Positions 29,005-39,926 of a stretch of DNA of 45,115 nucleotides are shown in pieces. The stretch is from an uncultured Prevotellaceae bacterium (lineage in GTDB: Bacteria > Bacteroidota > Bacteroidia > Bacteroidales > Muribaculaceae). Each line of letters opens with the position of its first letter. Positions within the stretch are counted from its first letter, which is position 1. The stretch lies in contig CAMJJG010000019.1 of the NCBI GenBank assembly GCA_946406035.1, positions 1 through 45,115 on the forward strand, given 5' to 3'. Under the pieces are notes generated by a model that was given only the letters and a program-made list of their open reading frames with translations, searched no databases and was not told the DNA's origin. The position numbers and the translations under genes are program-made.

Positions 29005-29043
29005 TAAAAAACAGTTAGGGCGGCTCCGCTAGCAGAACCGCCC
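29005..29043 (-). terminator. Intrinsic terminator after the 819-aa modular protein
   Basis: On the minus strand, GGGCGGTTCTG and CGGAGCCGCCC form an 11-bp stem with G-U pairs (29043-29033 / 29028-29018), followed after a few bases by TTTTTT. It lies just upstream of the next gene's -33 box. Confidence 0.85.
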
Positions 29044-29082
29044 CAAGCATGTGTTATAGGGTGTATGGATAATCGATTGTGA

Positions 29083-31542
29083 TTACTTCATGACCTTAAC
29101 GGCGTTGGTCGTACCGTCGGTGTAGGTGGTCACAACGATGGTGGCACCGTTAACCTGGGTCATTTCCTGACCGGCAAGGTTGAAGTAGCGCACGCTGGCA
29201 ACGGTCTTGTTGCTCCATACCTCATCGACAGCCGACGGGCGCTTGACAATGCGGATAGGATAGAGTTCAAGCTCGCCCTTGTAGATGGTCAAGAAACCAT
29301 TAACGTTATATTTCTGGCCAGGCACGATTTCGTGGATGGTCAGGTTCTCGTCGTTGGTAAACTTGTGGAACACCTTCATCTCGCCAGTCTCATCGGCCAT
29401 CATGTAGGTGTTGGCAGCCTCCTCGGCGGTCAAGGTGACATCCTCAAAGCGCAGATACTTGTGAACCATGTTCTGGGAAACGTCCTCGATGGGCATGACT
29501 TGAGGCAAAATCTTATGGTTGTGGCCAGCCTTAACGAAGGTGTCGCCTACGGGGATCATCTGCTTTGCATCCTGATAGGTGTTCCAGGAAGCAACGGCAT
29601 CGTTGATGTAATCGCCATTGATAAATTCATTATAATCAACCGAACCGTAAACCAAGCTATAGTTGTCGTTCACATCCTTGACATACAGGTTGGGACCATA
29701 CTGATAGATAGTTGTCAACGGAGTAGTGAAGTGACCCTTCTGGCCCTTGTTGAGTGCATAGAGCTCGGGGATGTTAGCAACATCAATAGGCTTGTCTTCA
29801 TCACCCTCATCAAACCAAATGGGCAGAATCTGATAAGCATTGAACTTGCCGACAACGCCATAGACGTCGTGAGCAACCGTCAGGTCAGCGGGCAGGGGAA
29901 CATTGAAGGTGTTGTTATACATCTCGCAGGTGTTGCCATTGGCGTCGGTAATCTGGGTGCCATCGGCACTGATCATGACGTTCTTGAGTACAACGAAGTG
30001 TGCCCAGTGATCATGATCGACTTGCGTGGCATTGATCTGCTCAGCAACGGGCTTCACACTCTTGGTGGCAGCCTGGAAACCAGCCAGGGGTGCAGCCAGC
30101 TCGGGCTCATCCTTATAGGTGGTCTTCTTACCGCTAAAGCCAGCGGGGATCACATCACCATGCTTGTAGGTCTGACCTGCGTCGCCATAAGCCAAACCGA
30201 AGCCGGTCTGATCCATGGCATACAGGTAACGGCCGCTCTGCCAGATGATGGTGGACTCATAGGTAAAGGTAACCTCGCTGTTGTCGGGAGTGTCAGCCAT
30301 GTCACCCCAGCCGAAGTCACCACTTCCGCCTGCTTTCTTGAGATAGGTGGGCAGGAGCTGGTAAACGGTGTTCTCGTTGCCATAGGAACCTACCATGCCG
30401 ATCACCTCAAAGGTGCCATTCAGGTCGCTGGGAGCGCTCACGCCCATCGAGCCGAAGTACACGGGGCAGGTGTTGCCGTTGGCATCGGTAATCACATAGT
30501 TGCGGTCATCCACCTTGCTGATGGTGACACCGCTCATGGTTACATAGTGGGCAAACATGGCGTGACCCACCTGGTTGGCCGTGATGGTCTCGGGGGCGAT
30601 GGGGCTGTTGCCCGATGCGGGCTGGAAGCCGCTGATCACCTGCAACTCGGGCTCGCCGGCATAGATGGTCTTGGTGCCTGCAAAGCCAGCGGGGATAACG
30701 TCACCATTGACATAGGTCTGGCCCGTCTTGCCGTAGAACAAAGCATAACCGCTGTTGTCCCTGACATACAGGTAGTTGTTGTGCTGAGCCAGGACATAAA
30801 CGGGATTGGTAAAGGTTACGACATCATCGTTAGCGGCATTCTGGAAGCCGGCGATGTTGTTGACGGGAGTTGCGGTAGCAAACTCATAGGTTGCACTCGT
30901 CACGTCGCTCACCTCGCCGTCCTTAGCCGAGATGGCCTTAACGGTGGCGTTGCTGCTCAGGGTGAAGGGAGCAGTGAACTGGGTCGAGCTGGTGGTGGGG
31001 GTGCTGCCATTGGTGGTGTAATAGATCTTAGCGCCAGTCGATGCGCAGCTCATGTTCACCTCGATGGGTGAGTAGTAGGTGCCTGCATTGGGCGTGATTG
31101 TCGGGGCTGCAAGGCCTGCCTGGCCCACGGTAACGACAATCTTGGTGGCGCGCACCTGGTTGGTGGCTGCGGTGAAGATGACCTGGCTCTCGACGCCAGT
31201 CCAGGTGCCGACCTTCTCGGCGTAGCCATAGGAACCTTTGTCCACGGTGAAGCAGCCGGGACCATACTGGGCCTCGCCGCTAGCGGTGCACTCAAACACG
31301 ATCTGGTTGATCGCGCCAATCGACGAGGTGAAGGTTACGGTCTGACCCTTGTAGAAGCGATACTGGGTGTCGTTGGCCAAGCCGTTGGAGACATCGATCT
31401 TGATGCCGTCCTTCTCGATGGTAAAGGCCTGGGCTGTGCCTGGGCTGGTGCCATTATCAACGCCTGCAACAAACGTGATGTCGAGTGCCCATGCAGCGCT
31501 AGCCAGCATACACAAGGTTAATAAAGTAAAGAATTTCCTCAT
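29083..31542 (-). CDS. Exported modular protein with three OB-type modules and a T9SS sorting domain
   Basis: 819-aa exported protein, a paralogue of the 642-aa protein downstream. The signal peptide ends AWA-19. Modules: N-terminal beta-sandwich (about 20-140, FYKGQTVTFTSS and FECTASGEAQYGPG), chitobiase-like domain (about 146-222, YYTTNGSTPTTSS), then three OB-fold-like modules (about 228-400, 412-577, 589-766) sharing YLYV-D / GDVIPAGF / ITDANGNTC patterns. The C-terminus (about 772-819, SVRYFNLAGQEM then TYTDGTTNAVKVMK) is a type A T9SS sorting domain, so it should cross the outer membrane by T9SS, for which porV is in this window. The function is unknown. Confidence 0.82.
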   Translation of the reverse strand: MRKFFTLLTLCMLASAAWALDITFVAGVDNGTSPGTAQAFTIEKDGIKIDVSNGLANDTQYRFYKGQTVTFTSSIGAINQIVFECTASGEAQYGPGCFTVDKGSYGYAEKVGTWTGVESQVIFTAATNQVRATKIVVTVGQAGLAAPTITPNAGTYYSPIEVNMSCASTGAKIYYTTNGSTPTTSSTQFTAPFTLSSNATVKAISAKDGEVSDVTSATYEFATATPVNNIAGFQNAANDDVVTFTNPVYVLAQHNNYLYVRDNSGYALFYGKTGQTYVNGDVIPAGFAGTKTIYAGEPELQVISGFQPASGNSPIAPETITANQVGHAMFAHYVTMSGVTISKVDDRNYVITDANGNTCPVYFGSMGVSAPSDLNGTFEVIGMVGSYGNENTVYQLLPTYLKKAGGSGDFGWGDMADTPDNSEVTFTYESTIIWQSGRYLYAMDQTGFGLAYGDAGQTYKHGDVIPAGFSGKKTTYKDEPELAAPLAGFQAATKSVKPVAEQINATQVDHDHWAHFVVLKNVMISADGTQITDANGNTCEMYNNTFNVPLPADLTVAHDVYGVVGKFNAYQILPIWFDEGDEDKPIDVANIPELYALNKGQKGHFTTPLTTIYQYGPNLYVKDVNDNYSLVYGSVDYNEFINGDYINDAVASWNTYQDAKQMIPVGDTFVKAGHNHKILPQVMPIEDVSQNMVHKYLRFEDVTLTAEEAANTYMMADETGEMKVFHKFTNDENLTIHEIVPGQKYNVNGFLTIYKGELELYPIRIVKRPSAVDEVWSNKTVASVRYFNLAGQEMTQVNGATIVVTTYTDGTTNAVKVMK

Positions 31543-31604
31543 TGCAATGAAAGTGATTAATTGGTTAATAATGATGAACTCACATTTAGTTGTTTATAAT
31601 TGGG

Positions 31605-31638
31605 CAAAGGTAGCGTTTTTTCCCCATTCAGCCGCAAC
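31605..31638 (-). promoter_or_regulatory. Promoter of the 819-aa modular protein
   Basis: On the minus strand: -33 GTTG (31638-31635), 22-nt spacer, -7 TACCTTTG (31612-31605), giving a leader of about 57 nt. Confidence 0.65.
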
Positions 31639-31738
31639 GGCAGATGTTAAAATTTAAATAATTGTTTGAAGAACAACAAAAAAAGCGCTTTTTCTGAAAA
31701 AATGGCCTTTTAGTTATCGGCATGTGGTAAAATGTTAA

Positions 31739-31746
31739 TAACTTTG
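31739..31746 (+). promoter_or_regulatory. -7 box (TAACTTTG) of the second CotH gene
   Basis: An exact TAnnTTTG; a start near 31752 fits either GTG start (31777 or 31789). The -33 is not clear. Confidence 0.55.
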
Positions 31747-31788
31747 CAGTTCCGATTTGTTTGAAAAGTTATTAATGTGTGTAGGAGC

Positions 31789-33510
31789 GTGAGACGACTT
31801 TTATCGATAATCCTGACATTATGGATCGCGATTACCGCTTGCGGGCAGGGGTTGTACATCGGTGGCCACAAGGCCGTCCGTGACAACTTGAACAGCAAGT
31901 GGCTGTGCAGCATCCCCAGGGACTACTTTGGCACCGATTGGACCACGTCGTTGGTCATGGACAGCACTTGCACCAAGATCAAATTCAACAATGTGTCTAT
32001 TGCCAATGGTGACTCGGTTACCTTTGACTCCATCGCTGGCGGGAAAGAATATCCCTTTTCGCTCATTTACGACGGATTGAGCATGAAGGGAAAGATTACC
32101 TTCACGTGGCTGCCCATCATGGAGCTGAACGGTAAGTTTAGTACCGAGTATGCCAGTGGCACGGTTTCATTGAATACCCCCGACAGCACCACTCGCGAGA
32201 ACGACATGAGCGCTAAGGTCAAGTGGCGCGGAGGCATCACTAACGGCGCTGGCCGCAACAAGCGCAATTATAGTATCAAGTTCCTGGACGAGAACGGCGA
32301 CAAGATGGACCGCAAGCTGCTCGACCTGCGCAACGACAATCACTGGAAACTGGATGCGGGGCAGGTCGACATGCTGCGAGTGCGCAACCGCGTGTGCACC
32401 GACCTGTGGCTGGACATGTCCACCAAGCCCTGGTATGCCCAGTGGGAACCCAAAATGCTGAATGGCTCGCGCGGTAGGCCCGTCGAGGTGATTCTCAACC
32501 AGAGCTATTTCGGTATCTTTCACTTGATTGAGCCCATCGACCGCAAGCAGCTCAAGCTGGTCAAGCATGACACGATCAACAACCTGTTCCATGGGCAACT
32601 GTGGTACAACAAGTACTGGAACCGCACCGGAACGATGGGACGTCCGCAGCCCTACAGCAACTACCGTGAGCAGTGGGACAGCCTGTTTGTCGAGTATCCC
32701 GATTTTGAGGAAGTGTGTCCCACCGACTGGTCAACGCTCGCCGATGGTGTCTTCTTTGCCTACAACACCAGCATCGCCCGCGACTGGCCGACGTTTGAAG
32801 ACTCACTGAGCTACTATTTTGACCTGCCGGTGATGATGGACTACATGATCTTTATTGTCACCCTGGGAGCGGTCGACAACGAGTCCAAGAACGTGTACTA
32901 CAGTTGCTATGACAAGACGATTGACCCGCGCCTGGTGATGACGCCATGGGACCTGGACTTGACCTTCGGGCAGAAACTGCCCACGTGGGACGATTCCACA
33001 GTGGCCCCCGACCGTTACATCTACTGGATCTCGCATGTGCCCATGTATAACATGTTTTTCAATTCCAGGCGTTTTAACAAGGAAATTAGGCGGCGCTATT
33101 GGCAGTTGCGCGAGACCTACCTCGATACCGATAGCCTGGTGAACCGTTTCCGTCGCGTGATCAACGACCTGGAGGAGTGTGGCGCTGCAGCGCGCGAGGA
33201 AAAGCGCTGGAGCAAGTCTGTTGACATCAATGGGCAGGTGCTTGACCTGAGTGCCGAGATGGACAACGTCGAGAAATGGATACGTCAGCGCATGGCCTAT
33301 ATTGACCTGGACATCTTCCCTAGGGTCAAAGATGTCTATGGCGATATCAACGACGATGGCGAGGTCAATATTGCCGACGTGAATGCTGCGATAGATGTAA
33401 TTATCGGCACCGCAGTGGACGAGAAAATCATCTCGCGGGCCGACGTGAACAGTGACGGCGAGGTCAACATTACCGACATGAATTGCGTCATTGGGGAGAT
33501 TATCAAGTGA
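31789..33510 (+). CDS. Exported CotH-type kinase with C-terminal dockerin-like domain
   Basis: 573-aa exported protein (GTG start at 31789; an in-frame GTG at 31777 adds four residues). The signal peptide carries ITAC (C18), which could be a lipobox. The CotH-type core shows KVKWRGGITNGAG followed by KRNYSIKFLDENGDK, then LLDLRNDNHWKLDAG, VEVILNQSYFGIFHLIEPID, and the metal-site-like MTPWDLDLTFG. The tail (518-573) is a two-repeat dockerin-like domain with INDDGEVNIAD and VNSDGEVNITD. It is divergent from the modular protein and precedes recA by 59 bp. Its substrate is unknown. Confidence 0.85.
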   Translation: MRRLLSIILTLWIAITACGQGLYIGGHKAVRDNLNSKWLCSIPRDYFGTDWTTSLVMDSTCTKIKFNNVSIANGDSVTFDSIAGGKEYPFSLIYDGLSMKGKITFTWLPIMELNGKFSTEYASGTVSLNTPDSTTRENDMSAKVKWRGGITNGAGRNKRNYSIKFLDENGDKMDRKLLDLRNDNHWKLDAGQVDMLRVRNRVCTDLWLDMSTKPWYAQWEPKMLNGSRGRPVEVILNQSYFGIFHLIEPIDRKQLKLVKHDTINNLFHGQLWYNKYWNRTGTMGRPQPYSNYREQWDSLFVEYPDFEEVCPTDWSTLADGVFFAYNTSIARDWPTFEDSLSYYFDLPVMMDYMIFIVTLGAVDNESKNVYYSCYDKTIDPRLVMTPWDLDLTFGQKLPTWDDSTVAPDRYIYWISHVPMYNMFFNSRRFNKEIRRRYWQLRETYLDTDSLVNRFRRVINDLEECGAAAREEKRWSKSVDINGQVLDLSAEMDNVEKWIRQRMAYIDLDIFPRVKDVYGDINDDGEVNIADVNAAIDVIIGTAVDEKIISRADVNSDGEVNITDMNCVIGEIIK

Positions 33511-33569
33511 CGGATTGATAACTCAAAGTAAGACAAAAAAGTAATAACATTATAAAGACATTATATTTT

Positions 33570-34616
33570 ATGGCAGAAGAGATTTTCAACCAAGAGGAAA
33601 TGAACAACCAGCCGCAGCGCAAGGAGGTCTCTCCCGAGAAACTCAAGGCCCTGCAGGTGGCAATGGACAAGATAGGCAAGACCTTTGGCAGCGGGTCGAT
33701 CATGAAGCTGGGCGACGACCACATCGAGGACATCGAGGTCATCCCCACGGGCTCCATCGGCCTGGACAACGCCCTGGGCGTGGGCGGCTATCCCCGTGGC
33801 CGCATCATCGAGATTTACGGTCCCGAGTCATCAGGTAAGACCACGCTGGCCATTCATGCCATCGCCGAGGCGCAGAAGATGGGCGGCATTGCCGCCATCA
33901 TCGATGCCGAGCACGCCTTTGACCGCTTCTATGCCGAGTCGCTGGGCGTCGATGTGAATAACCTGTGGATCAGCCAGCCCGACAACGGCGAGCAGGCGCT
34001 CGAGATTGCCGACCAGCTCATCCGCAGCAGTGCCATCGACATCATCGTCATCGACAGTGTCGCCGCATTGACACCCAAGGCCGAGATCGAGGGCGAGATG
34101 GGCGAGAGCAAGATGGGTCTGCAGGCCCGCCTGATGAGCCAGGCCCTGCGCAAGCTCACTGCCACCATCAGCCGCACCAACACGTGCTGCATCTTCATCA
34201 ACCAGCTGCGCGAGAAGCTGGGCGTGATGTTCGGCAACCCCGAGACCACGACCGGCGGCAACGCGTTGAAGTTCTACAGCAGCGTGCGCCTCGACATCCG
34301 CCGCACGGGCCAGATCAAGGATGGCGACCAGGTGGTGGGCAACCTCACGAGGGTAAAGGTCGTGAAAAACAAGGTGGCCCCTCCCTTCCGCAAGACCGAG
34401 TTCGAGATCCGCTTCGGCGAGGGCATCAGCAAGGTGGGCGAGATCATCGACCTGGGTGTCGAGTTCGGCATCGTCAAGAAGAGCGGTGCATGGTTCTCCT
34501 ATGAGGGCACCAAGCTGGGACAGGGACGCGACGCCGCCAAGCAGATGGTGGCCGACAACCCCGAACTCGCCGACGAACTCGAGACCAAGATCAAAGAGGC
34601 CATGAAGGCCAAGTAA
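33570..34616 (+). CDS. recA: Recombinase RecA
   Basis: 348-aa recombinase for homologous recombination and the SOS response. Walker A is GPESSGKTT, and the sequence contains the [13 protein letters not shown] block and the usual MAW-type region with [13 protein letters not shown]. The start ATG at 33570 gives a normal length. It has a short AT-rich leader after the CotH gene. The 3' side carries a long palindromic repeat (34641-34710) that may act as terminator. No LexA-box-like palindrome was recognised. Confidence 0.98.
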   Translation: MAEEIFNQEEMNNQPQRKEVSPEKLKALQVAMDKIGKTFGSGSIMKLGDDHIEDIEVIPTGSIGLDNALGVGGYPRGRIIEIYGPESSGKTTLAIHAIAEAQKMGGIAAIIDAEHAFDRFYAESLGVDVNNLWISQPDNGEQALEIADQLIRSSAIDIIVIDSVAALTPKAEIEGEMGESKMGLQARLMSQALRKLTATISRTNTCCIFINQLREKLGVMFGNPETTTGGNALKFYSSVRLDIRRTGQIKDGDQVVGNLTRVKVVKNKVAPPFRKTEFEIRFGEGISKVGEIIDLGVEFGIVKKSGAWFSYEGTKLGQGRDAAKQMVADNPELADELETKIKEAMKAK

Positions 34617-34640
34617 ACTCCCAAGAAAGGAATAAACTAA

Positions 34641-34710
34641 CTACGAATTACACGAATTAAACGAAGGCTCCGTTGCGGATGCCAATTCGTTTAATTCGTG
34701 TAATTTGTAG
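34641..34710. repeat. Long palindromic element after recA
   Basis: Arms 34641-34665 and 34686-34710 pair over 25 positions with a single G-U (CTACGAATTACACGAATT against its complement, continuing to ACGAA). The 20-nt loop holds TGCGGATGCCAA (34674-34685), a motif shared with three other intergenic sites. It may act as a bidirectional terminator or an intergenic repeat. Confidence 0.8.
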
Positions 34711-34787
34711 TTTAAATGATTTTTGTTTTTTGGGGGTCAGCCGAGGTAGGGGGCGTTGTCGCTAGGGGAAATGGCTTTGGGAAAGGT

Positions 34788-35030
34788 TTAGTAGCTGAAC
34801 GGCTTTTCCTTGACGATGACCCCCTCGCCATAGGCAAGAATGCCGTTGGCACTGCTGTCGATTCTCACGTTGACCAATGCGTTGCAGCCCAGCTCTTCGG
34901 CCTTCTTAACCAGACCCTTAATGGCTTTGTTGGCGCTAATGATAGAGTTCTCGATAAGAATGCCTTGACTCTTGTCGACATCGTAGCCCACTACACTGGG
35001 CAAGGTGGTTATGAATTTTCCTTCAATCAT
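34788..35030 (-). CDS. YbjQ/UPF0145 family protein
   Basis: 80-aa small protein resembling the N-terminal part of the YbjQ (UPF0145, heavy-metal-binding-named) family, which is normally about 105 residues. The core AEELGCNALVNVRIDSS matches the family's helix-strand block, and the N-terminal segment with GKFITTLPSVVGYDV is also family-like. The family is pentameric and its function is unknown. The start (ATG at 35030) is the only plausible one. It lies downstream of the SusD-like gene on the same strand, separated by a mosaic of repair-gene fragments. Confidence 0.75.
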   Translation of the reverse strand: MIEGKFITTLPSVVGYDVDKSQGILIENSIISANKAIKGLVKKAEELGCNALVNVRIDSSANGILAYGEGVIVKEKPFSY

Positions 35031-35070
35031 GATGACGTTGTTTTATTGTTATAATTTATCGGTTGATTAC

Positions 35071-35148
35071 AGGTAGGGGGCGGTGACGCACGTCCTTGAG
35101 GAGCGGGCCGTCTTCAACGACTCCTGTCTGATATCAAATTCCTCGTCC
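35071..35148 (-). pseudogene. Mosaic of uvrA- and ruvB-like fragments
   Basis: On the minus strand, 35148-35109 encodes DEEFDIRQESLKT, close to the RuvB N-terminus (18 nt identical to ruvB at 24022-24039). It is followed by a piece 18/19 identical to the uvrA2 LKDVRH codons (35101-35083 vs 37673-37655) joined directly to the uvrA2 end TAPYL (35086-35071 vs 37473-37458, 16/16). The reading frame stays open to a stop after TAPYL. It reads as decayed gene remnants; a coincidence or a tiny gene cannot be excluded. Confidence 0.5.
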
Positions 35149-35155
35149 TTACTGA

Positions 35156-37270
35156 TTAGTCTTGGTCGCTATCCCACCAAACAGGGATAGTCCAGGCGTC
35201 AACCTGCATGTTCCAGTTGACTTCGTTGCCCTCGCTGTCGGTCATGCGTGCTCCAGGAACCTGGTAGCCGATGGCTTGCAGGTTTTCAACATTGTACATG
35301 TACTCGTGCAAGCATTGACGCCAGCGGCGAAACTGCTTGCCCTCGGGGATGGCCTGCATAGCTGTAGCTACTTGGTAATGGTATGCAGGTATTGACCAAC
35401 CGAAGAAGAGGTCGGGATCGAAGTCATAGCGACGCATGTCGTTCCAAATCTCATAGGAGAACATGAGCGCAATGCGCTTCTGAGTAAGGATGTGTCCCAG
35501 GGTGAGTTGATCTTGTGAACCGATGCCGTTGTTCAAGAAGTTGTCGATGGCTTCTTCAGTCATCGGGGTGAAAGATGGGCAGTCAGCAAGGCTGGGGTCC
35601 TCATCAATCCATCCTTGCAGTTTCTCGTTCATCAGCTCGCAGCTGGCCTTAACACCTGCCTTGTAGGCAGCGTAGGCGCCAGCGCGGTCGCCCTTCTTGA
35701 GCAGCACCTCGGCACGGATGAAGCAGCACTCGGCATAGGTGCCGATATAGGTGGGAGAAGTCGCGCGGGAATAGAATGAACCCGATTCGGCCGACTGGAA
35801 CAGACCTACAGCGCGGCAGTACAGGATGCTGGGATTACCGAAGTAACCCTTGCTGTCGCTGGTACACTCGACATATACTGTGTCTCCCATGCGTTCTTCA
35901 GCGTAGTCATACGTGGGATGTTCAATGTACCATTCGTTCGTGACTGCGTTAAATGAGGCCCTCTGAGGACCACTATGGCTATTGATATCGCTGGCCATAT
36001 CTACGCCCAGCGTACGACGCCAGTGACCATTCCACTTGATGCCAGCAGCATCGACACCATTACCTTCCCTGTTGGTGCAATAAGCCCAGGGCAGAATGTG
36101 GTCGGCACGCGGGTCTTCAACACCATAACTGGCAAAGTTCGTCAAGTTGTCATAGAGCATCTTGGTCACCATGTACCCGGCATTCATGCCGCACAGCGAG
36201 AACAGCGGTGAGTAGTCAACAGGCTCATCAAACCCCAACACGTCATGCACGGGTGGGTTGTTGTCAAAGTGTTCCATTATGGTGTTGTCAGCATTGCTCT
36301 GCATGGCCTTGTCGAGGCAGGCGAGGATTTCGTCCGCATCATATTTTCCATCCAGATAGCTGCCAGGTCCCTTTTTGATGAGCTTGTTAAGCCATCGGGC
36401 TTTAAAGAAGTAAGCAAGTTTAATCCACTTGTCGATGTCGCCATGGTTCCATATTTCGCCACTGCCCCAGATGTCGTTATTGCTGGAGTCAAGTGCCGGC
36501 AGTGAAGGATCCTGCGTTTTTGCCTGTTCGAGCAAGGCGATGGCTTCCTCGATGTCATTGATGCATCCCATGAAGATGGTCTTGCCGGTATCATATTTGG
36601 GACGAGGGGCCCCTTCTGGTAAGTAACGATAAAAACCACCAGTTCCACAACCTTTAGTGACTTCACTGTAAGGCATTTCTCCATAGAGGTCGGTCATCGC
36701 CATGTAACCATATGCTCTAATAACCTTAGCAACTCCAGCAAAAGCATAATTATTGTCACTCAAGGCTTGCTCATAGATGTCGATAAGGTTTTCTTCTGGT
36801 CCAAATAATGCATAGCTAGCGCCGTATGCCCCAACAAACCACCATTGATAGGGCGTTGTTACTAGACCCATTTGGGGGTTCCAAACGGATGCATGCCAAA
36901 TGTTCCCGCCGCCATAATTGCGTGTCCAGTCGCCCATTGCCATCGATGTACGCCATGCGCCAAACTGCAATGCGCTGTTTGTGTAGAACTGAACCATTTT
37001 CAGTTCTTCGGGATAAGTATATGCGATAGGGGCACCCGTTAGAAGCATATCAATCAGGTCAGTAACATCAGTAATGTTGACCATGCCGTCACTGTTCACG
37101 TCGGCAGCCATGTTGCCGGATGCGTTACCCCTCAAGATCCTGTCGATAAGGGTAGTCACGTCGTCAATGTTCACTCTATAGTCTCCATCCACGTCACCTT
37201 GGATGGTCTTTGCCTGTAGTGACAATGCACAAGTGGCAACCAGTAATAGGGAATAATAGAATCGTTTCAT
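35156..37270 (-). CDS. SusD/RagB-like protein with N-terminal dockerin-like domain
   Basis: 704-aa exported protein. A signal peptide ends LQA-20 without a lipobox after it, unlike the lipidated SusD family. Residues 25-79 are a two-repeat dockerin-like domain (DVDGDYRVNIDD and DVNSDGMVNITD), and the rest is a SusD/RagB-like glycan-binding fold, with SusD-type helical TPR blocks such as the region holding VIRAYGYMAMTDLYGEMPYSE and a C-terminal RIALMFSYEIWNDMRRYDFD segment. SusD-like proteins cap SusC outer-membrane importers, but no SusC gene adjoins. The promoter carries a perfect 15-bp duplication. The ligand is unknown. Confidence 0.85.
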   Translation of the reverse strand: MKRFYYSLLLVATCALSLQAKTIQGDVDGDYRVNIDDVTTLIDRILRGNASGNMAADVNSDGMVNITDVTDLIDMLLTGAPIAYTYPEELKMVQFYTNSALQFGAWRTSMAMGDWTRNYGGGNIWHASVWNPQMGLVTTPYQWWFVGAYGASYALFGPEENLIDIYEQALSDNNYAFAGVAKVIRAYGYMAMTDLYGEMPYSEVTKGCGTGGFYRYLPEGAPRPKYDTGKTIFMGCINDIEEAIALLEQAKTQDPSLPALDSSNNDIWGSGEIWNHGDIDKWIKLAYFFKARWLNKLIKKGPGSYLDGKYDADEILACLDKAMQSNADNTIMEHFDNNPPVHDVLGFDEPVDYSPLFSLCGMNAGYMVTKMLYDNLTNFASYGVEDPRADHILPWAYCTNREGNGVDAAGIKWNGHWRRTLGVDMASDINSHSGPQRASFNAVTNEWYIEHPTYDYAEERMGDTVYVECTSDSKGYFGNPSILYCRAVGLFQSAESGSFYSRATSPTYIGTYAECCFIRAEVLLKKGDRAGAYAAYKAGVKASCELMNEKLQGWIDEDPSLADCPSFTPMTEEAIDNFLNNGIGSQDQLTLGHILTQKRIALMFSYEIWNDMRRYDFDPDLFFGWSIPAYHYQVATAMQAIPEGKQFRRWRQCLHEYMYNVENLQAIGYQVPGARMTDSEGNEVNWNMQVDAWTIPVWWDSDQD

Positions 37271-37290
37271 AAGTATAAGGTATTATAATT

Positions 37291-37320
37291 AGTTATTGCA
37301 AAGATAGTTATTGCAAAGAT
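37291..37320 (-). promoter_or_regulatory. Tandem-duplicated -7 element of the SusD-like gene
   Basis: Two perfect copies of a 15-bp unit (37291-37305, 37306-37320) each give a TATCTTTG on the minus strand (37321-37314 and 37306-37299), 29 and 44 bp before the start codon. No -33 was found. Confidence 0.65.
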
Positions 37321-37329
37321 AGTAAAAAT

Positions 37330-37371
37330 GTCTATAGACTTTAGACCTTAGTTTTTAGTTTTTAGTCTTGG
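37330..37371. repeat. Heptad-periodic tract between uvrA2 and the SusD-like gene
   Basis: Six in-phase 7-mers: GTCTATA, GACTTTA, GACCTTA, GTTTTTA, GTTTTTA, GTCTTGG. It borders the tandem promoter duplication. Confidence 0.75.
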
Positions 37372-37450
37372 GCCGATTTTTTTTAGAAATGCAGAATCTT
37401 GCGACTTATATGTGCGGTTGCCAATGAGTAAAATGAATATAATTCGTAGC

Positions 37451-39715
<2,265 letters not shown>

Positions 39716-39720
39716 GACTG

Positions 39721-39728
39721 CAAAGTTA
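39721..39728 (-). promoter_or_regulatory. -7 box (TAACTTTG) of uvrA2, predicting a leaderless mRNA
   Basis: An exact TAnnTTTG on the minus strand, 5 nt before the ATG at 39715. No -33 was recognised at normal spacing. Confidence 0.5.
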
Positions 39729-39885
39729 CGATTTTTTGGCGTAATGCTCGCCAGTGCCCTGCGGTTTCTCGACACGAATCAGAAAAATGGCCCTTGGCAT
39801 CATTGTGAACCGAGGAAAAACACCATTTTACTGCCAAAATGTCACTTTTTAACGGTTTTTGATGTCAGTTGTCGAGAAATCGTTG

Positions 39886-39893
39886 TACCTTTG
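39886..39893 (+). promoter_or_regulatory. -7 box (TACCTTTG) of the LPLAT-sigma54-lptE unit
   Basis: An exact -7 match 33 bp before the ATG. A TTTG at 39858-39861 is 24 nt upstream of it, longer than ideal. Confidence 0.6.
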
Positions 39894-39926
39894 CAGTCCG
39901 ATTTAGGTTGAAAACTATTATAATTA

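Noticed and set aside
29332-31071. 579-codon open frame on the plus strand
   Set aside because: It lies wholly antisense to the 819-aa modular protein, has no family motif or promoter, and reads as low-complexity Val/Gly/Ile/His, the usual complement of a GC-biased coding strand.
35109-35158. A small gene beginning in the SusD-like stop region
   Set aside because: The open frame has no ATG or GTG in a sensible place and its residues match RuvB and UvrA ends, so remnant DNA is the simpler reading.
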